DNA of 64,000 nt. Source: Flavobacterium hibernum. Lineage in GTDB: Bacteria; Bacteroidota; Bacteroidia; Flavobacteriales; Flavobacteriaceae. Made by a program: the position numbers and the translations under genes. Numbering within the stretch: position 1 is the stretch's first letter; each line of letters starts with the position of its first letter. Below are positions 26,944-36,037 of this stretch, piece after piece. Where the stretch lies: the NCBI RefSeq assembly GCF_000832125.1, contig NZ_JPRK01000011.1:186001-250000 (forward strand), read 5' to 3'. Under the pieces are notes generated by a model that was not told the origin of the DNA, ran no database searches, and saw nothing but the letters and a program-made list of their open reading frames with translations.

Positions 26944-27117
26944 ATGATAACAGAAAAAAGCAAACTATTTGCCGCATACCTATTCCTTTTATTTTCAGTT
27001 TCGTTATGCATATTGTATAAACTTGGCAAAACTGATTTTAATCCCTTGTTTCCAACATTAATTACTTTTATTTTTGTTCTACAGAGAACTTTTATTTTCT
27101 ATAAAAAGAGAATATAA
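26944..27117 (+). CDS. Small two-helix membrane protein, 57 residues
   Basis: MITEKSKLFAAYLFLLFSVS opens the first helix; a short loop (GKTDFNPLFP) precedes a second helix and a basic end FYKKRI. The KSKLF start and overall layout resemble the 65-residue protein at 26490, suggesting paralogues. Confidence 0.5.
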   Translation: MITEKSKLFAAYLFLLFSVSLCILYKLGKTDFNPLFPTLITFIFVLQRTFIFYKKRI

Positions 27118-27196
27118 ATCACTACAGTATTTCCGTACTGATGTAAATTTAAAATGAACTTAGATTTTGTAATACCTAAAAAAAAATGCTCGTACT

Positions 27197-27547
27197 TCAT
27201 GATACTTTCATTTCTTTTTTCAAATCCTTAATGGTTTTCTTTAGTTCTTTTATTCGTTCGTCATATTGTTCGATTATTTGATCAGAAAGTTGAAAAACAT
27301 TAACCTTAAAAGCCTTTTCTTTTCTATTTTCTTTTCCTCCAATAGTATCAATTTTTAATAAATCCTCGGGCAAAATATCAAAAATCGCACAGATTTTTAA
27401 AATATGGTTTGCCCAAGAATGGCTTTCTCCGCTTTCCATTCGCGCATAAGCCGATTGTGAGATGTTTAGAAAGTCAGCCACTTCTTCTTGAGACAGGTCT
27501 TTATTTTTTCTAAGAGTTTTGAGCTTATTCCCTACAATGATATTCAT
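27197..27547 (-). CDS. XRE family helix-turn-helix regulator with coiled-coil tail
   Basis: 116 residues. A Cro/CI-type HTH occupies about residues 5-62 (LKTLRKNKDLSQEEVADFLN, then ISQSAYARMESGES). The C-terminal third (YDERIKELKKTIKDLKKEMK) is a charged helix that may dimerise. It lies among tiny membrane genes and may control them; no toxin partner is adjacent. Confidence 0.85.
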   Translation of the reverse strand: MNIIVGNKLKTLRKNKDLSQEEVADFLNISQSAYARMESGESHSWANHILKICAIFDILPEDLLKIDTIGGKENRKEKAFKVNVFQLSDQIIEQYDERIKELKKTIKDLKKEMKVS

Positions 27548-27717
27548 AATCTATAAAGTTTTCCTTATAAAACAACAGAGGACACATTTATAAAAATATA
27601 CTCACAAAAAAATCATTTATTTTTTAAAAATAACACTCCATAATTGAAATACCCGATAATCACATAATACAAACTCTTACAAATTGGTAATTTTGGACTG
27701 ACAAAAAAATTAAACTC

Positions 27718-27945
27718 ATGAATACTGATATTGAGCCGAGTCAAGAAACCCAAAACGAATGGAACAACGATCCAGACAACTGGATTTGGGGATTCTTATA
27801 CTACAATCCAAAAGACAGTAGATTGTTTCCTCCAAAAAGGATAAAAGAACTAGGGTGGACTATTAATTTTGCAAATCCCAATTCTGTGTTTCTTGTCATT
27901 ATTTTCATTACAATTCTTCTTATAATAGGAGAAAGCACGACATAA
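27718..27945 (+). CDS. DUF5808-containing small membrane protein
   Basis: 75 residues. WIWGFLYYNPKDSRLFPPKR and LGWTINFANP match the DUF5808 pattern (aromatic-G, YYNPxD, PKR, GWTINF). A single C-terminal helix (about 55-72) follows. DUF5808 is often found in small membrane proteins near regulators; function unknown. Confidence 0.72.
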   Translation: MNTDIEPSQETQNEWNNDPDNWIWGFLYYNPKDSRLFPPKRIKELGWTINFANPNSVFLVIIFITILLIIGESTT

Positions 27946-27993
27946 TTAAATTTAAAAACAGGTTCGACTCCCCCGTCTAATCCTCTATAAAAA

Positions 27994-28164
27994 ATGAAAT
28001 TCTTTATATTCAAATACAGTATAGCCATCATTAGCTGTCTTTATTTAGCCCATTTTTTTTTCGATCTTGATCATACTGATAAAATAATAAAAACTGGAAC
28101 ATCACTTGTCTTAGCACTTATTTTCATGATCACAATGTACACTGAAATAAAAAGTAAAAAATAG
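27994..28164 (+). CDS. Small two-helix membrane protein, 56 residues
   Basis: MKFFIFKYSIAIISCLYLAH begins a first helix; the loop FFDLDHTDKIIK precedes a second helix and the basic end EIKSKK. It follows the DUF5808 gene by 48 nt and shares the two-helix, basic-tail layout of its neighbours. Confidence 0.5.
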   Translation: MKFFIFKYSIAIISCLYLAHFFFDLDHTDKIIKTGTSLVLALIFMITMYTEIKSKK

Positions 28165-28231
28165 CTCCTGCATAAATATCAAATACTTGAATTAGACTTC
28201 TTCAAATTGTGAAGCTGGTTTTGTTTGCACT

Positions 28232-30409
28232 TTATCGCGCTCTGTTATTCTCTGTTTGCTCAATTTCTGTTTTTTTGTAAGTTGCCTTTTTTGAATTCCC
28301 AAAACTATAGGTTGCAATTAGTCTAAAGTAGTTTGTGGTGTAGGTTCTGTGATAATAAATTTCGGTTTGTCCCACATTATAATCTCCGGAAACCATGAAA
28401 TCATGGAAAATATCATTTGCCGTAAAATTTAGCTTTAAGGCATCTTTAAAAAAGTTCCTTTCAATTCCTAGAGTAACCGTCGATCTGCTATTATCACTAC
28501 CCAATCCATAACTTTTGTTACCTAAATACCAGGCTAGCAATTGAATTTTAAAAAGGTTCGGAATAGTAAATGTATTGTTAGAGTACAGATATATTTGAGG
28601 TTTGACCGGGCCTAGTGCATATCCGTAAAAATCATCTATACTTTTAGTCAAATTCATACTTATGGTATTGGTCGAATTCCACCAATTCTTCGTAAAAGTT
28701 TTTGATATTGATGTAAAAAAGCTATGTTCTCTGTCTAAATTCAGTGATCTTAAAATATAACTATTTGGCTTGTCACCACGTAAAGCTGCTCCACTAATAG
28801 GATCAGTTTTATAGGTATATCCTATTTTAAAATCAAACTTTTTGTATAATGTACCAATTTCAAAAGCATGAACTTTCTCTGGCAACAAATTAGGATTCCC
28901 TTCGATTGTAGTAAACGGATCTTGATAAATAACAAAAGGGTTTAAGGCTTGATATCTTGGTCTGGTTATTCTTGAAACATAAGACGCATGTACTTTCCAA
29001 TCATCTGAAATATCCATATTCAGCAAAACATTTGGAAAAATATTGCCATAATTTTTTTTGAATTGCTGGATTCCGTTTGCAGTAGTATATAAATCATAAT
29101 TAGTCCATTCGGCTCGAGCGCCAACAGAAAAATTGAACTTTTCTCCTAATGAACTTCCAAAATTAAAATAAGCTGCATTAATTTTCTCTACATATTTAAA
29201 ATTGCTCGAAAGTTGATCATCAAGTCCAAAACCTTCATTTTTTGAATCTGATATCAGGAAGTCTGATCCGGATAGTATGGTTGCATTGCTAAACTTCACT
29301 CCAGTTTCAAGCTTTGAATTTTTATTTATCTTTTTTAAATAATCGGCTTGAATACTGATAATATTAATTCTATTGTCAACATTATTCTTGAGATATTTTT
29401 CTTTGTTAAGTTCGTCAATAAAACTATTTTCATCAATAAAATCTCTTACAGTTCCGTTATAATTAGAATGTTGAGTTCCAATAAATAAAGACGAACCTTT
29501 GCGATCTGTTATTGCATTATAATTTAAATTAATAAACTGATTTAGTAAGACATCGTTTTTGGCGATATCTGTTGTATAAAAACTATTTCCTGCATTGTTT
29601 TCTATTGAATTTCGACTTAATACTACACCGCCCAAATCCTGAATATTACCACTATATGCCAATGAGATATAATTCTTGTCTGAAAACGTATATTGCAATC
29701 CAAGCCCAAAATTAGAGTAATTATTAAATTGCCTTTTCCAATCTGTAGTTAATTGAGATCGCATATAATCCTCGGGATTGGGTCGCGTTCTGGTCGTGTA
29801 TAATAATTCGCGCCCTTTGCCCAATTGCAATCCGTAATTGGTAATAAACGAAAACTTGCCCTTTGCATAATTAAAATCTAGTAATGTATTGGTACTTGCT
29901 CCTGCAAATTCCGAAACGGTTACTTGCTGACTTGCGGTTCCCATTATACCACTTTCTATATTTTTTTTAGTAATAATATTGATTACTGCTTTTCCTTCGG
30001 CATCATATTTTGAAGATGGATTTGAAATCACTTCAATTTTTGAAATTTGCGAAACTGGTATCGCTGCAAATCTTTCGTAATTAATCAATATTCCGTTCAG
30101 GTAAATAATAGCTTCACCTTTTCCAAGTACGCTTATTTGTCCTTCTGTAATAATAACATTTGGCACTCGACTCAACAACTCATTTACAGAACTACTGGTC
30201 GAGAGCAAAGTATTGGCGACATTAACATCGATTGTTCCGTTTGCAGAATATTTAACTAGTGAAGCGTCTCTTTTAATCACAACTTCATTCAATTCATTAT
30301 TTTGACTTGTGACTTTCTCTGGAAGTGTTGGTTTAGATTGTGCTTTTGTTTCTAAAACAGAAAAGAATAAGCAAAAGATAAAAATAAAAACAGGAACATG
30401 GAATCTCAT
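28232..30409 (-). CDS. TonB-dependent outer-membrane receptor (beta-barrel family, no carboxypeptidase-like domain)
   Basis: 725 residues from MRFHVPVFIFIFCLFFSVLE, which supplies a signal peptide; the open frame extends 24 codons further but without a signal. A plug domain (about 40-155) carries NELLSRVPNVIITEG and IEVISNPSSKYDAEGKAVINIITKK. The rest is alternating beta-strands ending YSFGNSKKATYKKT, and contains RITRPRYQALNPF typical of the outer-membrane beta-barrel receptor family. It likely imports a ligand such as a metal complex or peptide. It lies next to an AraC-type regulator in the same orientation. Confidence 0.85.
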   Translation of the reverse strand: MRFHVPVFIFIFCLFFSVLETKAQSKPTLPEKVTSQNNELNEVVIKRDASLVKYSANGTIDVNVANTLLSTSSSVNELLSRVPNVIITEGQISVLGKGEAIIYLNGILINYERFAAIPVSQISKIEVISNPSSKYDAEGKAVINIITKKNIESGIMGTASQQVTVSEFAGASTNTLLDFNYAKGKFSFITNYGLQLGKGRELLYTTRTRPNPEDYMRSQLTTDWKRQFNNYSNFGLGLQYTFSDKNYISLAYSGNIQDLGGVVLSRNSIENNAGNSFYTTDIAKNDVLLNQFINLNYNAITDRKGSSLFIGTQHSNYNGTVRDFIDENSFIDELNKEKYLKNNVDNRINIISIQADYLKKINKNSKLETGVKFSNATILSGSDFLISDSKNEGFGLDDQLSSNFKYVEKINAAYFNFGSSLGEKFNFSVGARAEWTNYDLYTTANGIQQFKKNYGNIFPNVLLNMDISDDWKVHASYVSRITRPRYQALNPFVIYQDPFTTIEGNPNLLPEKVHAFEIGTLYKKFDFKIGYTYKTDPISGAALRGDKPNSYILRSLNLDREHSFFTSISKTFTKNWWNSTNTISMNLTKSIDDFYGYALGPVKPQIYLYSNNTFTIPNLFKIQLLAWYLGNKSYGLGSDNSRSTVTLGIERNFFKDALKLNFTANDIFHDFMVSGDYNVGQTEIYYHRTYTTNYFRLIATYSFGNSKKATYKKTEIEQTENNRAR

Positions 30410-30522
30410 AAATTGGCAATTTAAAATTTGACTTTGTTTGCCACAAAAGTCTATTGTAAATTGCAACATGAGGTAATCCAAATAGAAATCAGGAGTACGG
30501 ATTTATAAATTCAAACGTGATT

Positions 30523-31584
30523 CTACGTATGTAAAGCTTGGAGTTGATAGTTTAAAGGAGTTGTTCCGGTATGTTTTTTAAAGGCCGAAAAAAAAGTCGA
30601 TTTAGAATTAAAACCTACATCATAACCAACAGATTCTAATGTTAGTTTATCATTTGAAGTTATGATTTTACAAGCTTCATTTATTCTGAACTCATTTACA
30701 AAACTGGTAAAATTTTTATTTAAATTACTATTTAAAAATTGTGATAACTGATGACTGGAAATATTGAGTTCTTTAGACAAATCCTGTAAAGTAAGATTAG
30801 AATTTTTATACCATTCTTTCTCAAGCATAATTTTTTCCAGTTTTTCGGATAAAATCGTGGCTTCTGCCAAGTCTATTTTTTTGCCTGAATTTTTGGGTCC
30901 ATTCAACAAAAACAAATCATCGGTTTTTTTTCGATATAAAAGGATCGAAATAATTAGATATAAAATAAACGAAAAAACAACTGCTCCACTAATATAACTA
31001 GCGGCCGGGGCTCTAACTATTGCAAGAAAATAAAAGAAGAATAGTAGAAAATTACCTAGAAAAAGCATTCCAAACCAAGTTTCCGAAGGCGTTGTTTTGT
31101 GCTTTCTATTTAAGATTTTTGCTAATATTTCTTTGATTAAAAAACCTGAAAGAACAACATAAACAAACCACTGAAAATAGATAATCCTTATAAAATAATT
31201 GGTCCAAAGCTCGGGATAATATTCATACGGATAAACAACTCCAACACTAACTATTAATAGTGCCCAGAATAAAAGTGTAAACTTCCACGATCTTGGCATT
31301 ACGTTAATTTCGGAAACGGCCGATTTAAGAAAATAATATAGAAAAGGACCAATAAAAAAACAAGCTGTAAGCCCAAATTGCAAATACGTTTTGGGTAAAG
31401 TGGGATTAAAATATATAAATACAGATTTCCCTATTCTAATGCTCAACGCAAATAAAAGTGCTCCAAGAAAATAATTGGTAAGGTATTTTTTTCTGGTAAA
31501 GAAAAAGAAATAAACACCTAGAATAAGTCCGTTGAAAACTCCCAAAGCACTAAAAAAGAATAAAAGTTCTTTTCCTGTATCCAT
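30523..31584 (-). CDS. AraC family regulator with N-terminal membrane domain
   Basis: 353 residues. About seven hydrophobic helices fill residues 5-220. The C-terminal AraC DNA-binding domain (about 250-350) has LQDLSKELNISSHQLSQFLN and VGYDVGFNSKSTFFSAFKKHTGTTPLNY. Membrane-bound AraC proteins of this type occur in Bacteroidota and probably sense a membrane or extracellular signal. It is upstream of the TonB receptor gene on the same strand, so control of that gene is likely. Confidence 0.88.
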   Translation of the reverse strand: MDTGKELLFFFSALGVFNGLILGVYFFFFTRKKYLTNYFLGALLFALSIRIGKSVFIYFNPTLPKTYLQFGLTACFFIGPFLYYFLKSAVSEINVMPRSWKFTLLFWALLIVSVGVVYPYEYYPELWTNYFIRIIYFQWFVYVVLSGFLIKEILAKILNRKHKTTPSETWFGMLFLGNFLLFFFYFLAIVRAPAASYISGAVVFSFILYLIISILLYRKKTDDLFLLNGPKNSGKKIDLAEATILSEKLEKIMLEKEWYKNSNLTLQDLSKELNISSHQLSQFLNSNLNKNFTSFVNEFRINEACKIITSNDKLTLESVGYDVGFNSKSTFFSAFKKHTGTTPLNYQLQALHT

Positions 31585-31756
31585 AATTTTAATTTGTTAT
31601 ATCCTCACAAAGCTAAAAAAAAGATTGATGTTTATGCCTTTACAAATAAATATTCAGAATTTATCGACTAAATTTTCTTGCATAGACCTCTCATAAAAGC
31701 CTCATTTTTTTCCCAATTATAAATACTACTTTTGACTTTTTAGAGTTAAAATATTT

Positions 31757-34700
31757 ATGGTGAAAAAATTACTGTTTTTAACGGTGCTATTTTGGTTTTC
31801 TGGTCTTCAGGCTCAGGAAACAGAATCATCGTATAAAACAAAAAAAGTAATTGTAAGCCGAGATACAATTCATTTGGAACAAGTGAGCATTAATTCGAGT
31901 TTTTTTCAAATTTTAAACACTAAAAACGAACCTATAAATTCAAGTTTTTATACCATTGACTTCCAGAAAGGGACTTTGCTTTTTAATGAAAAACTAAGTT
32001 CCACTTCGGACACTTTAATTGTAAATTATTTAAAATATCCCGATTTTCTAACCAAAGAATATAGCCGATACAAAGCAGACCAAGTTGTTACGAATGATGT
32101 TGGTACTGAAAAATTATACAAAATTGATAATACGAATGCCAAAAAAGTGACTCCGTTTGATGGATTGAATACTTCTGGTAGTATTACTCGAGGCGTTACG
32201 GTTGGAAATAATCAAAATACGGTTTTAAATTCTAACCTTGATCTTCAGATTACCGGAAAAATATCAGACAAAGTTAGTTTGCGAGCTTCACTTCAAGATA
32301 GTAATATTCCGTTGCAAGACGGCGGATATTCGCAAAAGCTAGATCAGTTCGACAACATTTTCATGGAAATCTTTAGCAATGATTGGAACATTCGGGCTGG
32401 AGATGTTTTTCTGGAAAACAGGAAAACTCAATTTCTAAATTTCAATAAAAAAGTTCAGGGACTTTCTGCCAGTTTTAATTTTAATACTGAAGAGAGTAAA
32501 ACCAACATTTTTGCCTCTGTTGCTTTTGTAAAAGGTCAATATGCCAAAAGTACTTTTACGGGTCAGGAAGGCAATCAGGGACCTTATAAATTAAAGGGAC
32601 AAAATGGCGAATTGTATGTTTTGGTCATTTCCGGATCTGAGCGTGTTTATGTAAATGGTGTTTTGCTAAAACGAGGTGAAAACAATGATTATGTGATCGA
32701 TTATAATGCAGGAGAAATCACTTTTACATCGCTTTTTACAATTACTTCAGAAATGCGTATTAATGTTGAATATCAATATTCTGAAAGAAATTACAATCGA
32801 TTGGTAACTTATGCCGGCGCAACGCACGAGAACAAAAACTGGAGTTTTGGTGGTTATGTTTATTCTGAAAACGATATGAAAAACCAGCCTTTACAACAAA
32901 ACCTTTCTAAAGAACAGGTACAGATTTTAAGTCAGGCCGGTGACGATCCCAGTTTAATGAAAGCGCCATCGGCCTATGTTGATAAATATGCAGACAATAA
33001 GGTTTTATACAAAAAAACAATTGACAATTCTGTCGAAATCTACGAATACTCTACTGACGCGAGTAATGTTTTATACAATGTAAAATTTAGTCTTGTTGGA
33101 GCAAATCTTGGAAATTACATCATTAAGAACAACAATTCTGTCGAACGCATTTATGAATATGCCGCACCAATTAATGGTACTTTACAAGGAAATTACGAGC
33201 CAATTGTTCAACTGGTCGCGCCTATTAAACTTCAGGTTGCTACCTTTTTAGGCAAATACAATCCTGACGAAAAAACGTTAGTTGATTTTGAAATTGCCAT
33301 GAGTAATAATGACAAGAACTTATTTTCTACGATTGACGATGGTAATAATAGCGGTGTTGCACTAAAAACCAACATTAAAAAACGTCTTTTTACCCGCGAG
33401 TGGACTTTGGATGGGTTTGCAAATTATCAATTTGTTCAGGAAAATTTCAGATCGGTGGAGCGTTTGTATAATATTGAATTTAATCGGGATTGGAATTTAA
33501 ATTCGACTCTTTATGGCAATCAAAGTTTACTGGTTACAGGTCTAAATTTTGATTTGTTTGCTAAAAAGGAAACCACTAACCTTGGCTTATTTTCCTATCA
33601 ATTTGAAAAATTAGATTATTCCGAGAGTTATTCGGGATCGAGACATACAACGACCGCTTTATTCAAATTAAAAAAGTGGACGATAGAAAATCAAGGTAGT
33701 TTTTTGAATAGTGATGCAACAAATTCGACTTCTAAATTTATTAGAAATCAAACCAGAACTAAATATCATTTTGGTAAAAACTGGGTTGGTGCAAGTATGC
33801 AAATCGAAGATAATCAGGAAAAAGATAAAGTTACCAATCAGTTCTCGGCTTTAAGTCAAAGATTTTCAGAATACGGAGCTTTTGTTGGTCGTGGCGATAG
33901 TACTAAAGTTTTTGTTGAAATTGGTTATTTGCAACGTCGAAATGATAGTTTACAAAACGGATTACTGCAACATGTAAACAATTCGCAAACCTATTATCTG
34001 AAATCGAAATTGATTCAGAATAAAAAAACGGATTTAGCGGTTTATGCCAGTTATCGAAATTTGGATTTTACGGATTCGTCCCGAAAAAATGAACCATCTT
34101 TAAATTCGAGAATCTTATACAACGATCGCTTTTTTAATCAATTGATGCAAATTGGAACAACTTACGAAACCAGTTCCGGAACTATTGCGCAACAAGAGTT
34201 TACGTATATCGAAGTTCCAACGGGACAAGGTGTTTATACATGGAATGATTATAACGGCAACGGAATTCAGGAATTAGAAGAATTTGAGATTGCTGCTTTT
34301 CCGGATCAGGCAAGATTTATTCGAATCTTTTTACCCAATCAAATCTACATCAAAACCAATCAAAATAAATTTTCCCAATCTGTCGCCTTGAATCCGTTGC
34401 AATGGCAAAATGAGAAAGGTTTTAAAAAACTGATTTCGTATTTCTACAACCAAACTTCGTTTATTATGGATCGAAAGGTAAAAAGTCAGGGCGAACGTTT
34501 AGAGCTGAATCCGTTTGATTCTTCTGAAGAAAATATTCTAGGTTTAAATTCTAGTTTTAGAAACAGTTTATATTTCAATAGAGGAAAACAAAAACATTCT
34601 GTAACCTATACTTATCTGATTAATAAAGGTAAAAATCTACTTTCGATTGGTTCGCAAAATATCAAAAACGGTTCACATCAATTACAATACACACACTTGT

Positions 34701-35188
34701 ATCAAAAAAGCTGGTTGTTTAATTTTTTCACTAAGACGATTAAAACAAATTTAGTTTCAGAAGATTTTGTTGAGAAAAATTATGATTTAAAAGGATATCA
34801 ATTGGCTCCAAAAATCAGTTATTTATTTTCGAAAAATACGAGTTTAGATTTCTTTTACGAATTTCAAAACAAAGATAATCAGATAGGGAATTTTGAAACA
34901 CTTGTCCAAAACAGACTCGGAACTTCTTTCTCCTTTGCGGGCGAAAAAAAGATAACGATAAACGGAGAGTTTTCTTTTTATCAAAATAAATTTACAGGAA
35001 ATGAATTTTCTTCTGTTGGATTTCAAATGCTGGAAGGACTTCAGGCAGGACAAAATTTAGTATGGAAGCTTCTGTTACAGAAGAATATCACTCAATTTCT
35101 AGATATTAATTTAAATTACCAAGGTCGAAAAAGCGAAACCGGTTCTGTGGTACATACAGGCAACATACAACTTCGTGCATATTTTTAA
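31757..35188 (+). CDS. Large secreted outer-membrane beta-barrel-like protein, 1143 residues
   Basis: A signal peptide (MVKKLLFLTVLFWFSGLQAQ) precedes a soluble beta-rich part and then a long region of alternating amphipathic strands. ITRGVTVGNNQNTVLNSNLD, LQITGKISDKVSLRASLQDS and LDQFDNIFMEI resemble segments of the SprA gliding/secretion protein family, which also carries repeated 'I-x-G-x-I' strands, but the protein is about half that length. It ends IQLRAYF, consistent with a barrel C-terminal aromatic. I cannot assign a specific function. It stands alone before the Lys/Ala-rich gene. Confidence 0.68.
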   Translation: MVKKLLFLTVLFWFSGLQAQETESSYKTKKVIVSRDTIHLEQVSINSSFFQILNTKNEPINSSFYTIDFQKGTLLFNEKLSSTSDTLIVNYLKYPDFLTKEYSRYKADQVVTNDVGTEKLYKIDNTNAKKVTPFDGLNTSGSITRGVTVGNNQNTVLNSNLDLQITGKISDKVSLRASLQDSNIPLQDGGYSQKLDQFDNIFMEIFSNDWNIRAGDVFLENRKTQFLNFNKKVQGLSASFNFNTEESKTNIFASVAFVKGQYAKSTFTGQEGNQGPYKLKGQNGELYVLVISGSERVYVNGVLLKRGENNDYVIDYNAGEITFTSLFTITSEMRINVEYQYSERNYNRLVTYAGATHENKNWSFGGYVYSENDMKNQPLQQNLSKEQVQILSQAGDDPSLMKAPSAYVDKYADNKVLYKKTIDNSVEIYEYSTDASNVLYNVKFSLVGANLGNYIIKNNNSVERIYEYAAPINGTLQGNYEPIVQLVAPIKLQVATFLGKYNPDEKTLVDFEIAMSNNDKNLFSTIDDGNNSGVALKTNIKKRLFTREWTLDGFANYQFVQENFRSVERLYNIEFNRDWNLNSTLYGNQSLLVTGLNFDLFAKKETTNLGLFSYQFEKLDYSESYSGSRHTTTALFKLKKWTIENQGSFLNSDATNSTSKFIRNQTRTKYHFGKNWVGASMQIEDNQEKDKVTNQFSALSQRFSEYGAFVGRGDSTKVFVEIGYLQRRNDSLQNGLLQHVNNSQTYYLKSKLIQNKKTDLAVYASYRNLDFTDSSRKNEPSLNSRILYNDRFFNQLMQIGTTYETSSGTIAQQEFTYIEVPTGQGVYTWNDYNGNGIQELEEFEIAAFPDQARFIRIFLPNQIYIKTNQNKFSQSVALNPLQWQNEKGFKKLISYFYNQTSFIMDRKVKSQGERLELNPFDSSEENILGLNSSFRNSLYFNRGKQKHSVTYTYLINKGKNLLSIGSQNIKNGSHQLQYTHLYQKSWLFNFFTKTIKTNLVSEDFVEKNYDLKGYQLAPKISYLFSKNTSLDFFYEFQNKDNQIGNFETLVQNRLGTSFSFAGEKKITINGEFSFYQNKFTGNEFSSVGFQMLEGLQAGQNLVWKLLLQKNITQFLDINLNYQGRKSETGSVVHTGNIQLRAYF

Positions 35189-35251
35189 CACTTTGCGAAA
35201 AACATATTCATAAATTGATTAATTTTAATAGAAACTTTAAATCTTTAAATT

Positions 35252-35806
35252 ATGAAAAAATTCTTATTGCTATGTTTTATAGTTGTTTTCTCTAGTAATT
35301 TTTATGCTCAGGAAACTGCTAAAACAGCTAAAAGCAAAACTGAAGCTGCTACGAAAAAAGCAAAAACTGATGCAAGTAAAGCAACAGCTGATGCGAAAAA
35401 AGAAGCTACAAAATCTAAAAAAGCTGCAGACAAAGCTACTGATGCTGCAACAAAAGCAAAAAAAGAGTCTACAAAGACTGCTAAAACAGCTGCAGACAAA
35501 GATGCTGCTAAAGCAAAAAGCGATGCTACTAAAACTGCAAAAAAAGCTACTGATAAAGCTGAAAGCGCAAAAACTGACGCAAAGAAAGCAGCTACAAAAG
35601 CTGATGCAGCTGCAAAAACTGTAAAAAGTGACGCAGCTTCGACAAAAAAAGCTGCAACTAAAACAGTAAAAGAAACCAACGAAAAAGCACCAAAAGTTGC
35701 TGATAAAGTTACAGGTGAATACAACGGTAAAAAAGTATATACTGGCCCAAAAGGTGGTAAATACTACATTAATAAAAATGGTAATAAAACCTATATTCAG
35801 GATTAA
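35252..35806 (+). CDS. Secreted Lys/Ala-rich repeat protein with PBCV-type basic adaptor domain
   Basis: 184 residues. A signal peptide (MKKFLLLCFIVVFSSNFYAQ) is followed by about 125 residues of Lys, Ala, Thr and Asp repeats, histone H1-like (TKKAKTDASKATADAKK), likely a charged helix. The C-terminus (about 150-184) reads VYTGPKGGKYYINKNGNKTY, the 'PBCV-specific basic adaptor' motif first described in chlorella-virus proteins. The low-complexity body creates long shadow ORFs on both strands (35283-35624 and 35308-35724). A terminator follows. The function may be binding a polyanion at the cell surface, which is inference. Confidence 0.75.
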   Translation: MKKFLLLCFIVVFSSNFYAQETAKTAKSKTEAATKKAKTDASKATADAKKEATKSKKAADKATDAATKAKKESTKTAKTAADKDAAKAKSDATKTAKKATDKAESAKTDAKKAATKADAAAKTVKSDAASTKKAATKTVKETNEKAPKVADKVTGEYNGKKVYTGPKGGKYYINKNGNKTYIQD

Positions 35807-35811
35807 TAAAA

Positions 35812-35845
35812 GGTACTAAGGCACTTAGATACTAAGGTGCTAAGA
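35812..35845. repeat. ACTAAGGCACTTAGATACTAAGG-type dispersed repeat
   Basis: Tandem-like CTAAG/CTTAG units just after the Lys/Ala-rich gene, related to 8526-8555 and 11414-11446. The units can pair with each other. Confidence 0.5.
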
Positions 35846-35857
35846 CATAAAACTTTG

Positions 35858-35885
35858 AAGCCGAACTTACGTTCGGCTTTTTTTG
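35858..35885 (+). terminator. Intrinsic terminator after the Lys/Ala-rich gene
   Basis: AAGCCGAAC (35858-35866) and GTTCGGCTT (35871-35879) form a 9-bp stem with a TTAC loop and a T-run. Confidence 0.88.
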
Positions 35886-35905
35886 TTCAATCCAAAAAAC
35901 CTTAG

Positions 35906-35921
35906 TCCCGAAACTTCGGGA
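35906..35921. repeat. TCCCGAA(N)CTTCGGGA palindrome
   Basis: TCCCGAAACTTCGGGA belongs to the short palindrome family also present at 16663-16678, 57172-57187 and, in degenerate form, at 63413-63431. Confidence 0.65.
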
Positions 35922-36037
35922 TAATCACTCAATGCCTTAAAACCTTAAAAAAAATCTAGAGTTAATAATTTAGTAATATGCTCGAAATAACACGGAAAAC
36001 ATATTTCTCTATCTTCGTTTTTAAAAAGCGTTAAACT

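Noticed and set aside
31757..35188. Calling the 1143-residue protein SprA
   Set aside because: It is about half the length of SprA and only scattered strands resemble it, so a family name would be overclaiming.
35283..35724. Long ORFs in other frames over the Lys/Ala-rich gene
   Set aside because: They are by-products of the low-complexity repeats; one reads as Leu/Lys and the antisense one as Ala/Phe/Val strings without any domain.
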